This document shows positions 53,376 through 62,600 of a stretch of DNA of 64,000 nt, one piece after another (within the stretch, counting starts at the first letter, position 1; each line of letters starts with the position of its first letter). The notes below the pieces were generated by a model. The model searched no databases, was not told the DNA's origin, and was given only the letters and a program-made list of their open reading frames with translations. Location: NCBI GenBank assembly GCA_963565915.1, contig OY751485.1, forward strand, positions 620,001 to 684,000, written 5' to 3'. This stretch comes from Entoloma clypeatum. Lineage: Eukaryota; Basidiomycota; Agaricomycetes; Agaricales; Entolomataceae. The position numbers and the translations under genes were made by a program.

Positions 53376-54339
53376 ATGTCGGCATCCGATTTTCAAAAGG
53401 AGATGGAGGCGCTGCAGGCTAAGCTCGCGGAGGTGGAGGCGAAAAAGCGAGCAGCGGAGGAGGAGGCTGCGAGGAAGGCTGAGGAGGAGCGGAGAGCGGA
53501 TGAAGAGAGGGCTGCGGAGGCGGCGCGGTTAGCGGAGGAGATGCGTCGGGCGTCGGAGCTGGCGGCTCAGAAAAGGGCCGATGAAGTGGCCGCTGCGCAA
53601 GGCGCATCGAGCAAGGGGTCGGGGGAGCCGCAGGCAGAGAAGAAGAAGAAGACGACGAAGAAGAGGAAGGTGGAGGAAGTGTCGGCGATGGTTGGAGAGG
53701 GGTCGGGAGTCGGGGTCGGGGTCGGCACCTGTGATAGGTGCATTGTGAAGGGCGTCGAATGCGAACGCGATGAGTAAGTCCCTCTTTGGTTCGTCTCTTC
53801 TGTTTTAACCTTGTTTTTTTTTTAGGAATAAGTCGTCCTGCAAAGGATGTATCAAAGACAAGAAGAAGTGCGAGGTCGGAGCGTCGGAGGGGAAGTCGGA
53901 GGTGAAGGAGGTGAAGAGAACGGTGAAGGTGGTTAAGGGGAAGAAAAAGGCGTCGGAGATGCCGTCGGAGAGTGGGTCGGAGGACACCGTCTTGGGTGTC
54001 CTCAAGATGATACTGGCGGAGACGAGGCAGGTGAGGCGACTGCTAACAGCAGTCGAAGGCTCGGTGAACACCGAGTACCAACCCAAGTCGCCGGAGGTGT
54101 CGGAGGAAGGGTCGGAGTCGGAGATGGATACGGCGGAGGAGACGCACGAGTTGAGACTGGAGAAGAGGATTGCGAGAAGGATTAGGAAGGACCTGGTGAA
54201 TAGGAAAAGGTTGGAGTTGCCGGAGCTGTCGGACGATTCCGACATGTCGATTTCGGAGCCGTCGGAGAAGGCGGAGTCGGGTAAGGAGGAGTCGGACAAG
54301 GAGGAGGGTCCGTCGAACAAGAAACAACGTACTAAGTAG
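53376..54339 (+). CDS. Antisense accessory gene: coiled-coil Zn(II)2Cys6 protein
   Basis: Exon 1 is 53376-53773, exon 2 is 53826-54339. The 52 bp intron GTAAGTCC...TTTTTTTTTAG is phase-correct, giving 303 residues. Residues 1-80 are an Ala/Glu/Lys/Arg coiled coil (FQKEMEALQAKLAEVEAKKR...). A basic cluster KKKKTTKKRK (about 92-101) may be a nuclear signal. C119-C148 form CX2CX6CX8CX2CX6C, the exact spacing of the fungal Zn2Cys6 DNA-binding cluster, with Lys/Arg between ligands. The intron cuts between the third and fourth Cys. The rest is acidic and Ser-rich with a second helical part (VLGVLKMILAETRQVRRLL). It converges on pol with 27 bp between stops. An intron in antisense survives retrotransposition, since the genomic RNA carries only its complement. 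Function unknown; a CGG-binding regulator of the element is my inference. Confidence 0.85.
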
Positions 54340-54366
54340 ATAGAATAGTACTTGTTTTTTCTTGTT

Positions 54367-57300
54367 TCAGAGCGATGTGAGCGGACCCGGTTTGTCGGGA
54401 TAAGCGGAGTGAAAGTCGGAGACAAGCTCGGGGGCGTTTTCCAATTCATTGGCTGGTAGCCAAGAGAATTCTTCATCAGTGTTTTCATATCCTAACCAAC
54501 GGACGAAATATAGTAGCTTGCAGCTACGTCGTCGGTCGATCTTTGAGTCGACTATTTCAGCGATCTCGTACTCAAGTTCTCCGTCAATGTCAATCGGAGG
54601 AGGCGGAGGTTGGGTCCGATTCGGAATGGTGTTCGGAGTTGCGGGTTCAAGCATGGAGATGTGGTAGACGGGGTGAACACCGCGGAATGTGTCGGGGAGT
54701 CGGAGGGTAAAGGAGTGTGTGCCGGGTTGTGCAATGATCTCGTATGGTCCCAAGTACTTTTCTGAGAGTTTCTTGGATGGGCGTGTTGTGCGGAAGAACT
54801 GTGCTTTGACGAAAACCTGTTGTCCGACAGAAAATGTCGGAGGTGCGATCCGATTATTGTCGGAGGACTTCTGGTAACGTTGTTGAGCGTCGGAGATGGT
54901 GGCTTTCAGTTCTTGGTGAAGTTCGTCTAAGTCGGTCACGAAGGATCGGGCTCGGGAAGAGGCGAGGTCTCGTTCCGGGTGAACAGTAATGTTCGGATGG
55001 TAACCCTTGTTAGCAAAGAAGGGAGATATGCCAGTGGTAGCACTAGGTGCGTTGTTGTACGCGAACTCCGCAATCGGAAGGAGAGCGGACCAGTTGTCCT
55101 GTTGGTAGTTGCAGAATATCCGCAAGTACTGTTCGAGGGTCTGGTTAGTGCGTTCGGTTTGGCCATCGCCTTCGGGGTGGTAACCGGAGGTGAAGTGGAG
55201 GGTCATGTTTAGAGCCTTTCCGAGAGATCGGAAGAATCGGGAGACGAATTCGGGGCCGCGGTCGGAGGTGATATGTTCGGGGACGCCGTGTTTAGAGAAG
55301 ACATGCAATACGAAGAGTACGGCAAGGTCTTCGGAGGTGCAGTGAATTGTTGTCGGAATGAAAATACTTTGTTTCGTTAATCGGTCAACGATAACGAGGA
55401 TTGAATCAAAGTTGTCGGAGGTCGGAAGGGTCTCGATGAAATCCATTGAGATAGAATTCCAAGGACGTTCGGGGATCGGAAGCTGTTTGAGTAGGCCGTA
55501 AGGCTTGTGTCTTTGTGGCTTCGATCGCATGCAAGTGGTACATGACTTGCAATAGTGTTTAACGAAATCTCGTATTCCGGGCCAGGTATAATCACGCTGA
55601 ATGAGACTGAGTGTCTTGTTCTGACCTGGGTGTCCAGCAAGCATATGATCGTGCTTGTGCTGTAGGACTCGGAGTCGGAGGTCGTCGGAGTCGGGAACGT
55701 ATATCCGATCGTCATGTCGGAGGAAACCATCGGGGTCGAGAGACCAGCAGGGTTTAGGATCTTTAGAAAGAGTGTTGTAAAGAGTGTCGGAAGGGAGTGC
55801 TGTGAGTATGTCGTGGTGAAGCTTTTCTGTGTCCATGATAATGGTTGCACGGAGGATGGGCTCAAGGAGTTGAGTCGCGCGAACTGAAGCGGAGAGCTGT
55901 TCTTGCGAAAAGACTGGTCGGAGGTTGGTCGGATTGATGTCGACGTAGTCGCTATTTCCCCCTTTAGGGTAGACATCCCAACGTCTAGTTAGAGAGTCAG
56001 GTTTAGTTCCCAATCGGCCGGGGCGGAATCGGATGACGAGGTTGAACTGAGAAAGGTATTCCGACCATCGGACTTGTCGGCGTGAAAGAACTTTGGTGGT
56101 GGCAAAATACTCGAGATTTTTGTGGTCGGTAACGACGTCAATCGGAGTACCGGAGCCTTCGAGGTAATGGCGCCAAATTTTAAACGCTTCGTAGATGGCA
56201 AGAAGTTCCTTATCGTGGGTGTCATAGTTTACTTCGGGGGCCGTGAAGGTGCGGGAATGGAATGCGACGGGGTGGACTTCATTGTCGGAGGTGACTATCG
56301 ACAGAATAGCCGCTAGGGCATAGTCGGATGCGTCGGTTTCGACAATTATCGGAGAGTCGGGAATCCAGTGTGTCAGGATCGGAGCGGTGGTAAATGCCTT
56401 TTTCAGGTCATTAAAAGCGGTTCGAGCGTCGTCGGAGAACAGCCAAGTGGCATGTTTCCTGGTTAAACGAGTGAGTGGAATAGTGATGTTGGAATAGAAT
56501 GGAATGAAACGTCGGTAAAAGTTTGCAAAACCTAAAAAGGACTGGACGTCCTTCACTCTGCGCGGTTCAGGCCAATCCTGAATAATCTTGACTTTCGCTT
56601 CCGACATTTTGAGTCCGTCGGGAGAAAGGATAAATCCAAGATATTCTACAGTTTCGGCAGAGAAGTCGCACTTGTCGGCGCGGGCGTAAAGACCATGTTG
56701 TCGGAGTCGTCGGAGGACTTCTCGGACATGTTTTTTGTGTTCCTCGGGGTTGTCGGAGTAGATCAGGATGTCGTCGAGGTAAACAGTAACGCAGTTGTCC
56801 AGAAGGTCGGAGAAGATGTCGTTCATAAAACGTTGAAAGGCTGCAGGTGCGTTAGACAATCCGAATGGCATGACTAACCATTCAAATGATCCATAGCGAG
56901 TGCGGAATGCAGTTTTCCATTCGTCACCTTCAGCGATGCGGACTAGGTGGTATGCGTGTCGGAGGTCTATGGTGGTATAAACGCGTGCTTTTCCGGCAGT
57001 GGCTAAGAGGTCGGAGATGAGCGGAAGTGGGTATCGGTCCTTCTTCGTGATTTTGTTCAGGCCTCGGTAGTCGACGCATAGTCGGAGTGATCCATCTTTC
57101 TTTCGGACGAAGAGGATCGGAGCGCCGTGAGGTGAACTAGAAGGTTTGATGAAACCGATATTGAGGTGCTCATCGATGAAGTCTCGGAGGGATCCAAGTT
57201 CGGATTGCGAGAGTGAGTACATCGGACCAATCAGAGGGGAAGTACCTTCCTCCAAATTGATTTTGAGGTCGTACGGTCGGTGGGGTGCAAGGGTGTCGGC

Positions 57301-58071
57301 TTTTTTCTTACTGAATACATCAGCAAAATCGTGGTATTCCTCGGGTATGCCAGAGAGGTCGGGAGCGTCGTCGGAGACAGACGCGGAATTGGCGGAGATG
57401 TCGGAGAGGTGAACGCGGAAAGCGTATGCCCCAGGAGCTTTACATGCATGGAGATATGCGGCTGCATTGACCATGGTAATCTGTGGCGGGTCGGAGGTGT
57501 TCGGAGTGAGCGGATCGGAGGTGCCCATCGGAGAGGGCGGACACTGCAGAGGTGGCGGAGCTGCCTCAGCAGTCGACGTCGGAGTCGGACTCGGAGTGTC
57601 GGGTAACGTAGAACGGAATAAGATACTGCCCAATACCCAGTCAATCAACGGATTGTAGCGGGTGAGCCAGTTGTGTCCTAGAACCAAATTACAAGACGAA
57701 TCGAGGGTTGTCACGTAAAACGCGACGGTCAGAAATTCACCGGAAGGAAATCGGAGAGGAAGATCGATAGATTGTGTGATATAAGTATTTGAAGAACCGT
57801 CAAAAAGTTTCAAAACCATAGGTGAAGGAATCGGAGTCGGAGATAAGTTTAAAGAAGAAATAAATCTGGTATCTGCAAAGCAATGTGTAGAACCAGAATC
57901 AATAAGAGTCTTTATCGGAAGAGAATCGGAAAAGGTCGGAGATATCAAATCAATACATAGAGAGTTCGGATTTGAGAGAGCGGACGCATTGAGTCGGAGG
58001 GTTTCCAAAGGTGCACGAAAGGAGTCAACGCAATCCCCAGTACGTGCTGGAATCTGAGGACTGCTTACTAT
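54367..58071 (-). CDS. Gypsy D Pol: protease, RT, RNase H, integrase, chromodomain
   Basis: There is no ATG near the start; the frame opens at the slippery site and is reached by -1 frameshift from gag. Domains in order: protease KTLIDSGSTHCFAD (about 57905), RT with LFVRKKDGSLRLCVDYR, YTTIDLRHAYHLVRI and VYLDDILIYSD (about 56770), RNase H with VETDASDYALAAILS (about 56330) and HDKELLAIYEAF. The integrase zinc region HMLAGHPGQNK...CTTCMRSK (about 55600) follows, then core motifs SMDFIETLP, TSDRGPEFVSRF and GDGQTERTNQ. The chromodomain is EYEIAEIVDSKID...YFVRWLGYEN (about 54565-54480). About 1230 residues, no stops: likely functional. Chromodomains steer integration to marked chromatin in related elements. 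Confidence 0.93.
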   Translation of the reverse strand: MVSSPQIPARTGDCVDSFRAPLETLRLNASALSNPNSLCIDLISPTFSDSLPIKTLIDSGSTHCFADTRFISSLNLSPTPIPSPMVLKLFDGSSNTYITQSIDLPLRFPSGEFLTVAFYVTTLDSSCNLVLGHNWLTRYNPLIDWVLGSILFRSTLPDTPSPTPTSTAEAAPPPLQCPPSPMGTSDPLTPNTSDPPQITMVNAAAYLHACKAPGAYAFRVHLSDISANSASVSDDAPDLSGIPEEYHDFADVFSKKKADTLAPHRPYDLKINLEEGTSPLIGPMYSLSQSELGSLRDFIDEHLNIGFIKPSSSPHGAPILFVRKKDGSLRLCVDYRGLNKITKKDRYPLPLISDLLATAGKARVYTTIDLRHAYHLVRIAEGDEWKTAFRTRYGSFEWLVMPFGLSNAPAAFQRFMNDIFSDLLDNCVTVYLDDILIYSDNPEEHKKHVREVLRRLRQHGLYARADKCDFSAETVEYLGFILSPDGLKMSEAKVKIIQDWPEPRRVKDVQSFLGFANFYRRFIPFYSNITIPLTRLTRKHATWLFSDDARTAFNDLKKAFTTAPILTHWIPDSPIIVETDASDYALAAILSIVTSDNEVHPVAFHSRTFTAPEVNYDTHDKELLAIYEAFKIWRHYLEGSGTPIDVVTDHKNLEYFATTKVLSRRQVRWSEYLSQFNLVIRFRPGRLGTKPDSLTRRWDVYPKGGNSDYVDINPTNLRPVFSQEQLSASVRATQLLEPILRATIIMDTEKLHHDILTALPSDTLYNTLSKDPKPCWSLDPDGFLRHDDRIYVPDSDDLRLRVLQHKHDHMLAGHPGQNKTLSLIQRDYTWPGIRDFVKHYCKSCTTCMRSKPQRHKPYGLLKQLPIPERPWNSISMDFIETLPTSDNFDSILVIVDRLTKQSIFIPTTIHCTSEDLAVLFVLHVFSKHGVPEHITSDRGPEFVSRFFRSLGKALNMTLHFTSGYHPEGDGQTERTNQTLEQYLRIFCNYQQDNWSALLPIAEFAYNNAPSATTGISPFFANKGYHPNITVHPERDLASSRARSFVTDLDELHQELKATISDAQQRYQKSSDNNRIAPPTFSVGQQVFVKAQFFRTTRPSKKLSEKYLGPYEIIAQPGTHSFTLRLPDTFRGVHPVYHISMLEPATPNTIPNRTQPPPPPIDIDGELEYEIAEIVDSKIDRRRSCKLLYFVRWLGYENTDEEFSWLPANELENAPELVSDFHSAYPDKPGPLTSL

Positions 58072-58077
58072 TTTTTT
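58068..58077 (-). other. Programmed -1 frameshift site at the gag stop
   Basis: On the minus strand gag ends TCA AAA AAA TAG TAA. A AAA AAA is a classic slippery heptamer, and stepping back one base continues into the Pol frame (ATA GTA AGC...). It places the shift at the last two gag codons. Confidence 0.75.
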
Positions 58078-59294
58078 GACTCGGTCGTCTTCTCCGATTT
58101 GTCCTCAGCTTGGGCCGCGCGGGCTTTTGCTTTGGCGTTAGAAGACGATTTCTTCGAGCAGTCGGAAGCCCGATGACCAACGTTGCCGCAAAACATGCAT
58201 AAATTATTGTCAAATCGTCGTTGGCGTTCTTGGGGAGTTAATTTCCCATCTTTGCCAAGTTTGTCGGAGAGGGCGGATTTCGGAGAGGTGGATGACGATT
58301 TTTGTTGTTGTTGCGAGTTGGGTTTAGACGATGAGGAGTTGTTGTTGGAGGATGATGAAGCGGGGGTCTGTTTTTTGTCGGATTTGTCGGATTTGTCGGA
58401 TTTCGGAGTAGATTTGTCGGAGGAGCGCGATTTCTCGCGTTGACGTTCCCAGTAGCGAGCATCAATGTTATGGGCCATTACTTTCAACTCGGCGAGAGTC
58501 TTTGGTTTGGGAAAAGTCCCCAAAACGTCCTTGATGCGTTCCGCTAAACCGGTATAGTACCGATATCGGAGCGCGCCATCATCCCACTGCGTGCGAGCGG
58601 AAAGACGTTTGAAGTCCACGTTGTAACGTAGGATCTTCTGATTGTCGCGCATCCGAAGGTGATCCAGGCTATCCTCTGCTTCTCCGGTCGGATCGATAGG
58701 TCCGAATTCGGATCGGAGGATGTGCACAAAGGCGGACCAGTCGTCCAACCAGACAGAGTTGTCGTCGGACTCTCCCAAGAGGGTGGGCTCAAACCATTCG
58801 AGCGCGGTTCCTCGGAGGTACGACAGAGCGAAACTGACTTTGTTATCATCATCGTCAAAGGCGGGGTTGTTTCGGAAATATAGTGTGCATTGTGCGAGGA
58901 AACTGGTGAGTTTCCGAGAGTCGGAACCGTCAAAAGTGTCGGGTTCCTTCGATTTCTTTTTCGGAGTTTTCGGAGTCTCTCTACGTCGGAGCTCCTGCGT
59001 CATAAGCATAATTGCTTCGGCGAGGTTTGGAGTTTGCTCGCGACGGAAAGGATTGTTATCGTCAAAAGGAGAGGTCGGCGATTTAAAAGGACGGAATTCT
59101 TCAGGAATCGGAGGTCCTTGTGTCTGAGGTGTTCGGAGACGAGGTGTCGGAGATATGGGGTCAGGTTTGGGTGCAGATTCTTCTGCGGGAATATCTTGGA
59201 ACGTATGTAGAAATGTCGCCCTGGTGTCCTGCAGGTTTGAAGCTTCCGCTGCGGCTGCTGCTGCGCGGGAGTTCTGTGTGTTGCGGGCTGCCAT
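58068..59294 (-). CDS. Gypsy D Gag
   Basis: 408 residues from the ATG at 59294, 47 bp inside the 5' LTR. A Gag core is visible (FDGSDSRKLTSFLAQCTLYF, YLRGTALEWFEP, SEFGPIDPTGEAEDSLDHLR). Then comes a Ser/Lys/Asp-rich linker with three SDK repeats, and one zinc knuckle CMFCGNVGHRASDC (CX2CX4HX4C). It ends in a basic-acidic tail. Gag packages the element RNA. It is translated alone or extended into Pol by the shift at 58068-58077. Confidence 0.93.
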   Translation of the reverse strand: MAARNTQNSRAAAAAAEASNLQDTRATFLHTFQDIPAEESAPKPDPISPTPRLRTPQTQGPPIPEEFRPFKSPTSPFDDNNPFRREQTPNLAEAIMLMTQELRRRETPKTPKKKSKEPDTFDGSDSRKLTSFLAQCTLYFRNNPAFDDDDNKVSFALSYLRGTALEWFEPTLLGESDDNSVWLDDWSAFVHILRSEFGPIDPTGEAEDSLDHLRMRDNQKILRYNVDFKRLSARTQWDDGALRYRYYTGLAERIKDVLGTFPKPKTLAELKVMAHNIDARYWERQREKSRSSDKSTPKSDKSDKSDKKQTPASSSSNNNSSSSKPNSQQQQKSSSTSPKSALSDKLGKDGKLTPQERQRRFDNNLCMFCGNVGHRASDCSKKSSSNAKAKARAAQAEDKSEKTTESKK

Positions 59295-59326
59295 AACTGG
59301 AATTTGAAATACGGATAAGCGAGTGG

Positions 59327-59338
59327 CAGTTTGAATAT
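59327..59338 (-). other. Self-priming primer-binding site of gypsy D
   Basis: CAGTTTGAATAT lies two bases outside the 5' LTR. It is the exact reverse complement of ATATTCAAACTG in that LTR (59570-59581). In element sense the LTR copy begins about 25 bases after TATTTAAA, a likely transcription start. Confidence 0.75.
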
Positions 59339-59340
59339 AC

Positions 59341-59815
59341 TGTTAAGAACTGATCGACAAAACGTCGGAGCTACGTCGGACGCGTCGGAAGGTCGGAAGG
59401 TCGGAGCGCGTGCAACGTAGGGGCAAGGACTTGGCTTCAACTTGTGTGTTGCGCCCTCGCTAATACGTTGGTGTCCTTATTTCGGAGGATCGGAGGATCG
59501 GAGGTCGGAGGTCGGACTCAAGTTAAGAGTCGGAAAGAGGACGGGAGGTATGATGTCGAATCTAAGTTGATATTCAAACTGAAGCTAATACACGATTCTA
59601 CATAAGTTTAAATACTATGTCGGAGGACGTGTGGCTTCGTCGGAGTCGGATAACGAGTGGCTGTCGGAGATTCTTAACATAAGTAAAATGATCGGATGTA
59701 AGTAATGTACGTAGTAACGAGATTCATAACAGTAAGTATGCATAATAAGTATTAGTCAAAATGTCGGAGGTGTCGGGATTGGTCGGAAATCGTCGGAATG
59801 GATCGGAATGTAACA
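59341..59815 (-). repeat. 5' LTR of gypsy D
   Basis: 475 bp. It differs from the LTR at 52735 at one visible base (GCTACGTCGGACG versus GCTACGTCAGACG). It carries the TATTTAAA-like box (minus strand, about 59607-59614). Confidence 0.93.
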
Positions 59816-60548
59816 CCATCTTCAAACAGGACAAGGAGTCAGTCCATCCAGGCTATGTGCATATAACGAGGTCAATATGCATACTGTGGATGGCGACGTG
59901 TCTCGGCCCACTCCCCGCCTCATACTTGATATTCCCCACGTCCTGTAACGAGCCATCGGGGTTTATGGCGTACCGCCTGACGACGTCAGCGCCGAGATCG
60001 GGGACGAGCAGTTCCCTTGAGCCGTTGTAGTAGACGACAACCTGATGGGGATGTGATGCCTCCTGCCTGGACTTGTTGGGGCCAGAGCCTGTCAGTTGCA
60101 AGGTCGCACTGGGAGATGAAGCGAGGATGTATGGGGTCGCAGGTGAGACAGGAAGGGTTGCTACGGTCCCGGAGGAGTACTAGGAACGGCAAGATTCCCC
60201 CCCAGCTGTATGAAAAGCCTGGTGGCGCGCATATATCCAACTTACGTTGGCAACAAACAGGCTATCGTCCACTGCTATGAGCGAGCACGGAACACTGCCT
60301 CCACTCCCCGCAGGCTCTCCCACAACGGTTCCCTTCCCCGCGTCATCATAACTCACCGCAACAACCCTGCCTTCACTCTGTTCTAATCCTGTGAACACCA
60401 GCGATTGGTTCTTGGGATGAGACGCGATCCACGACGGATGGTGTCCAACGCGAACGGAGGAGACAAGGGCAAGGGTGCCGGCAGAAGGGTCGAAAGCAAG
60501 GGTAGATATGGAGTCGGTGTAGGAGGCTGTCAATATGAGGTGCACCAT
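59816..60548 (-). pseudogene. Lactonase-like gene, N-terminal half
   Basis: Exon 1 (60548-60246) reads MVHLILTASYTDSISTLAFD, VGHHPSWIASHP and SVPCSLIAVDDSLFVAN, the first propeller blades. A 50 bp intron follows (GTAAGTTGG...CATACAG). Exon 2 holds LQLTGSGPNKSRQEASHPHQ, VPDLGADVVRRYAINPDGSL and GSGPRHVAIH. These motifs are typical of the lactonase family, which hydrolyses sugar lactones or cyclises muconates. A second intron ends at GAAG just before the insertion. One base seems missing near 60190, since the WGG-side frame does not join the VATLPVSPATP frame. The gene was thus possibly broken before the gypsy arrived. Confidence 0.8.
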
Positions 60549-62600
60549 CGTTACGATCTTCTGGGAACTTATCGATCGATAAATACCTTTTCAGCGACAT
60601 TCGCCGACTATTCGCCGAAGTGGAGCATCACGAATATGGCGGCCGCGATGGGACACTCGCCTTGTTATATAGGGAAGGAACGGCAAGTCGACGACGTGAC
60701 AGCACCGAAACCTCCATTTTACCCCGACTTACTGTAAAATGTCGACTTGAACTCTCCATCGCTACGTCGTACACCCCTTCAATCATGAAACGAAGCGCAT
60801 CTCTCGAAAAATGCGACCCCGAATCAATGTATCAGACTAGAATCATCTTTTGCTGTCTATCTGATTCTGCGTTCTCCAGGCATCGAAGGTTCGGCGTAGT
60901 ACCTTCCAGCTTCCAGCTTCCACTGGTAGGTCTTTTTCTCGCGTCTCGCCGTCTCCAAAGCCAGAAGACCACCCTTTCGCAATGAATTGATACGTAGGAC
61001 AGAAATGTGGCGCAACGATTTATAGTCAACATGTCTAGGAGTGAGAACAAGAACAGTCACTTCAACTCGGAACATCTACAACAACATGATATCGCCATGC
61101 GGGGTCCGGGACTGTCAATTTTGTGGTCATTCCCAAGTGTGTACAATCATGCGAGGATGAATGGTGGGCCGTTCCGACATTCCGAGTATTCGCTGTGAAC
61201 TACTTACCCGGCGTTGTCCTTAGGGCGGCACTTCTCCAAAATGAGGGGCTGTGCTTGTATACTTAGCACAAGGCCGTGAACCTACGTTTGATAATCGGGA
61301 TCGTACCGCAGAGAAATCTGACCAGGTCCACAAGGTCGCGGTACCACCGCCTACTTCTGTCAATTATCTTACCATTGGTTCCTGAAAAATACACTTCATT
61401 CCGCAGCCATTAGTTACGGTTAGAATACCACAAACGCAAGGACTCACAAACAGGCGCCTAACTCAGAGGGTGATGGATAGGACGAAAGCGCGAGGGACCC
61501 ACATATCGAGAAGATTGGTTAGTCGCATCATGGCGTAGATACGCTGATACCTCCTCAGTCTCGCTCCTACATTGGGTCGGGTACTTCATATCTAGATATG
61601 ATGCCTAAGGCCCCATACTCCAAAGAAAGCGAACGATCTGGGCGCCGCGGCTTAACGGATAAATCCACAACAGGACGCCCGGGTCCTTTTTGGCCCAGTG
61701 CTTCATATGATAGAAGCCACGGTCACAGAGTATGTGTTTCAACATCTTCACGATGAGCATGTGCCAGCTTCCATTCTGCAGCGTCCGCCACGGCACCTAC
61801 CCTGGTGGCGATTCGAGTGGTGAGTAGTTTCCCAGGAAAGGGCCCCCCCAAGAAAGTATTCCTTTGACCGTGTCCCCTTCGGAAAGGATGCCCTTCCCCT
61901 CTTGGTACGAAACTAGCTTTCTTCCCCGAGTCTCGAGAAACACTCATCACTGTTAGAACTTAAGTGCATATGTCAAGGTCGCTGTGTTGCGATCATAGGC
62001 TTTTTTTAAGCCATTCTGTCTCTTTAACGCGGTTATGAAGGGTCATGACCACTGTGAAATCTCCAGATAACGAAAAATGGTTACGATTGAAACATGTACA
62101 CACTGTGAACTTGAATGCCACACTCCTTCGGCTCTTTGAGAAACATCCCGAGTCTTTGGGAACACTCAACACACGCTCCTTCGGCCTCGGCTTGTATGAC
62201 TTCGATTGCTGTCATTTCTGCATTCATCTCTCTCTCTTCATCGCATTCATAATGCCCCTGAAAAACGGTACCGACTTCATTCAGTCTGTGGCCTTCAACA
62301 CACAATACCTCACCCTCACAGCCTCCAGCACTGGTGGGATGTCCGTTTACTCTCCTTCGACCGTCACCTAACCACTTCGTTTACCCAGTGTCCACGGCGT
62401 GACGATTGTGAGCCAGTTGCGAAACGTGCGACACATTTGTTCGTGGTCGTCCGTAATGTCGGGCCGGGTGCGTTGGCTTAGCGTGATGAATTCAAGTGTG
62501 GGTTTGCTTTTGCTTGCGATTTGGATGAGGTTTGAAACGGTGTTCGTATCAGCCGAGAAAATGACTACCAAGTGAAACCCGACTCAAGCACATGATCGAG
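60549..62600. repeat. Duplicated non-coding block (spacer S, copy 2) and flanks
   Basis: 60965-62110 matches 50850-52200. 60549-60964 and 62111-62600 show only short frames. One plus frame, 62251-62371 (FIQSVAFNTQYLTLTASS...), is too short to assign. Confidence 0.55.

Larger units (their letters stand above)
52735..59815 (-). mobile_element. Gypsy chromovirus with antisense Zn2Cys6 gene (family D), apparently intact
   Basis: The 7081 bp element has two 475 bp LTRs that differ, by eye, at a single base. It is flanked by perfect CCATC duplications (52730-52734 and 59816-59820). Element sense is minus: Gag at 59294, Pol through a -1 frameshift, 3' LTR at 52735-53209. Between Pol and the 3' LTR lies a gene in the opposite sense with its own intron. 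Near-identical LTRs and open frames suggest recent insertion. The DNA is saturated with TCGGA on the plus strand. Confidence 0.95.
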
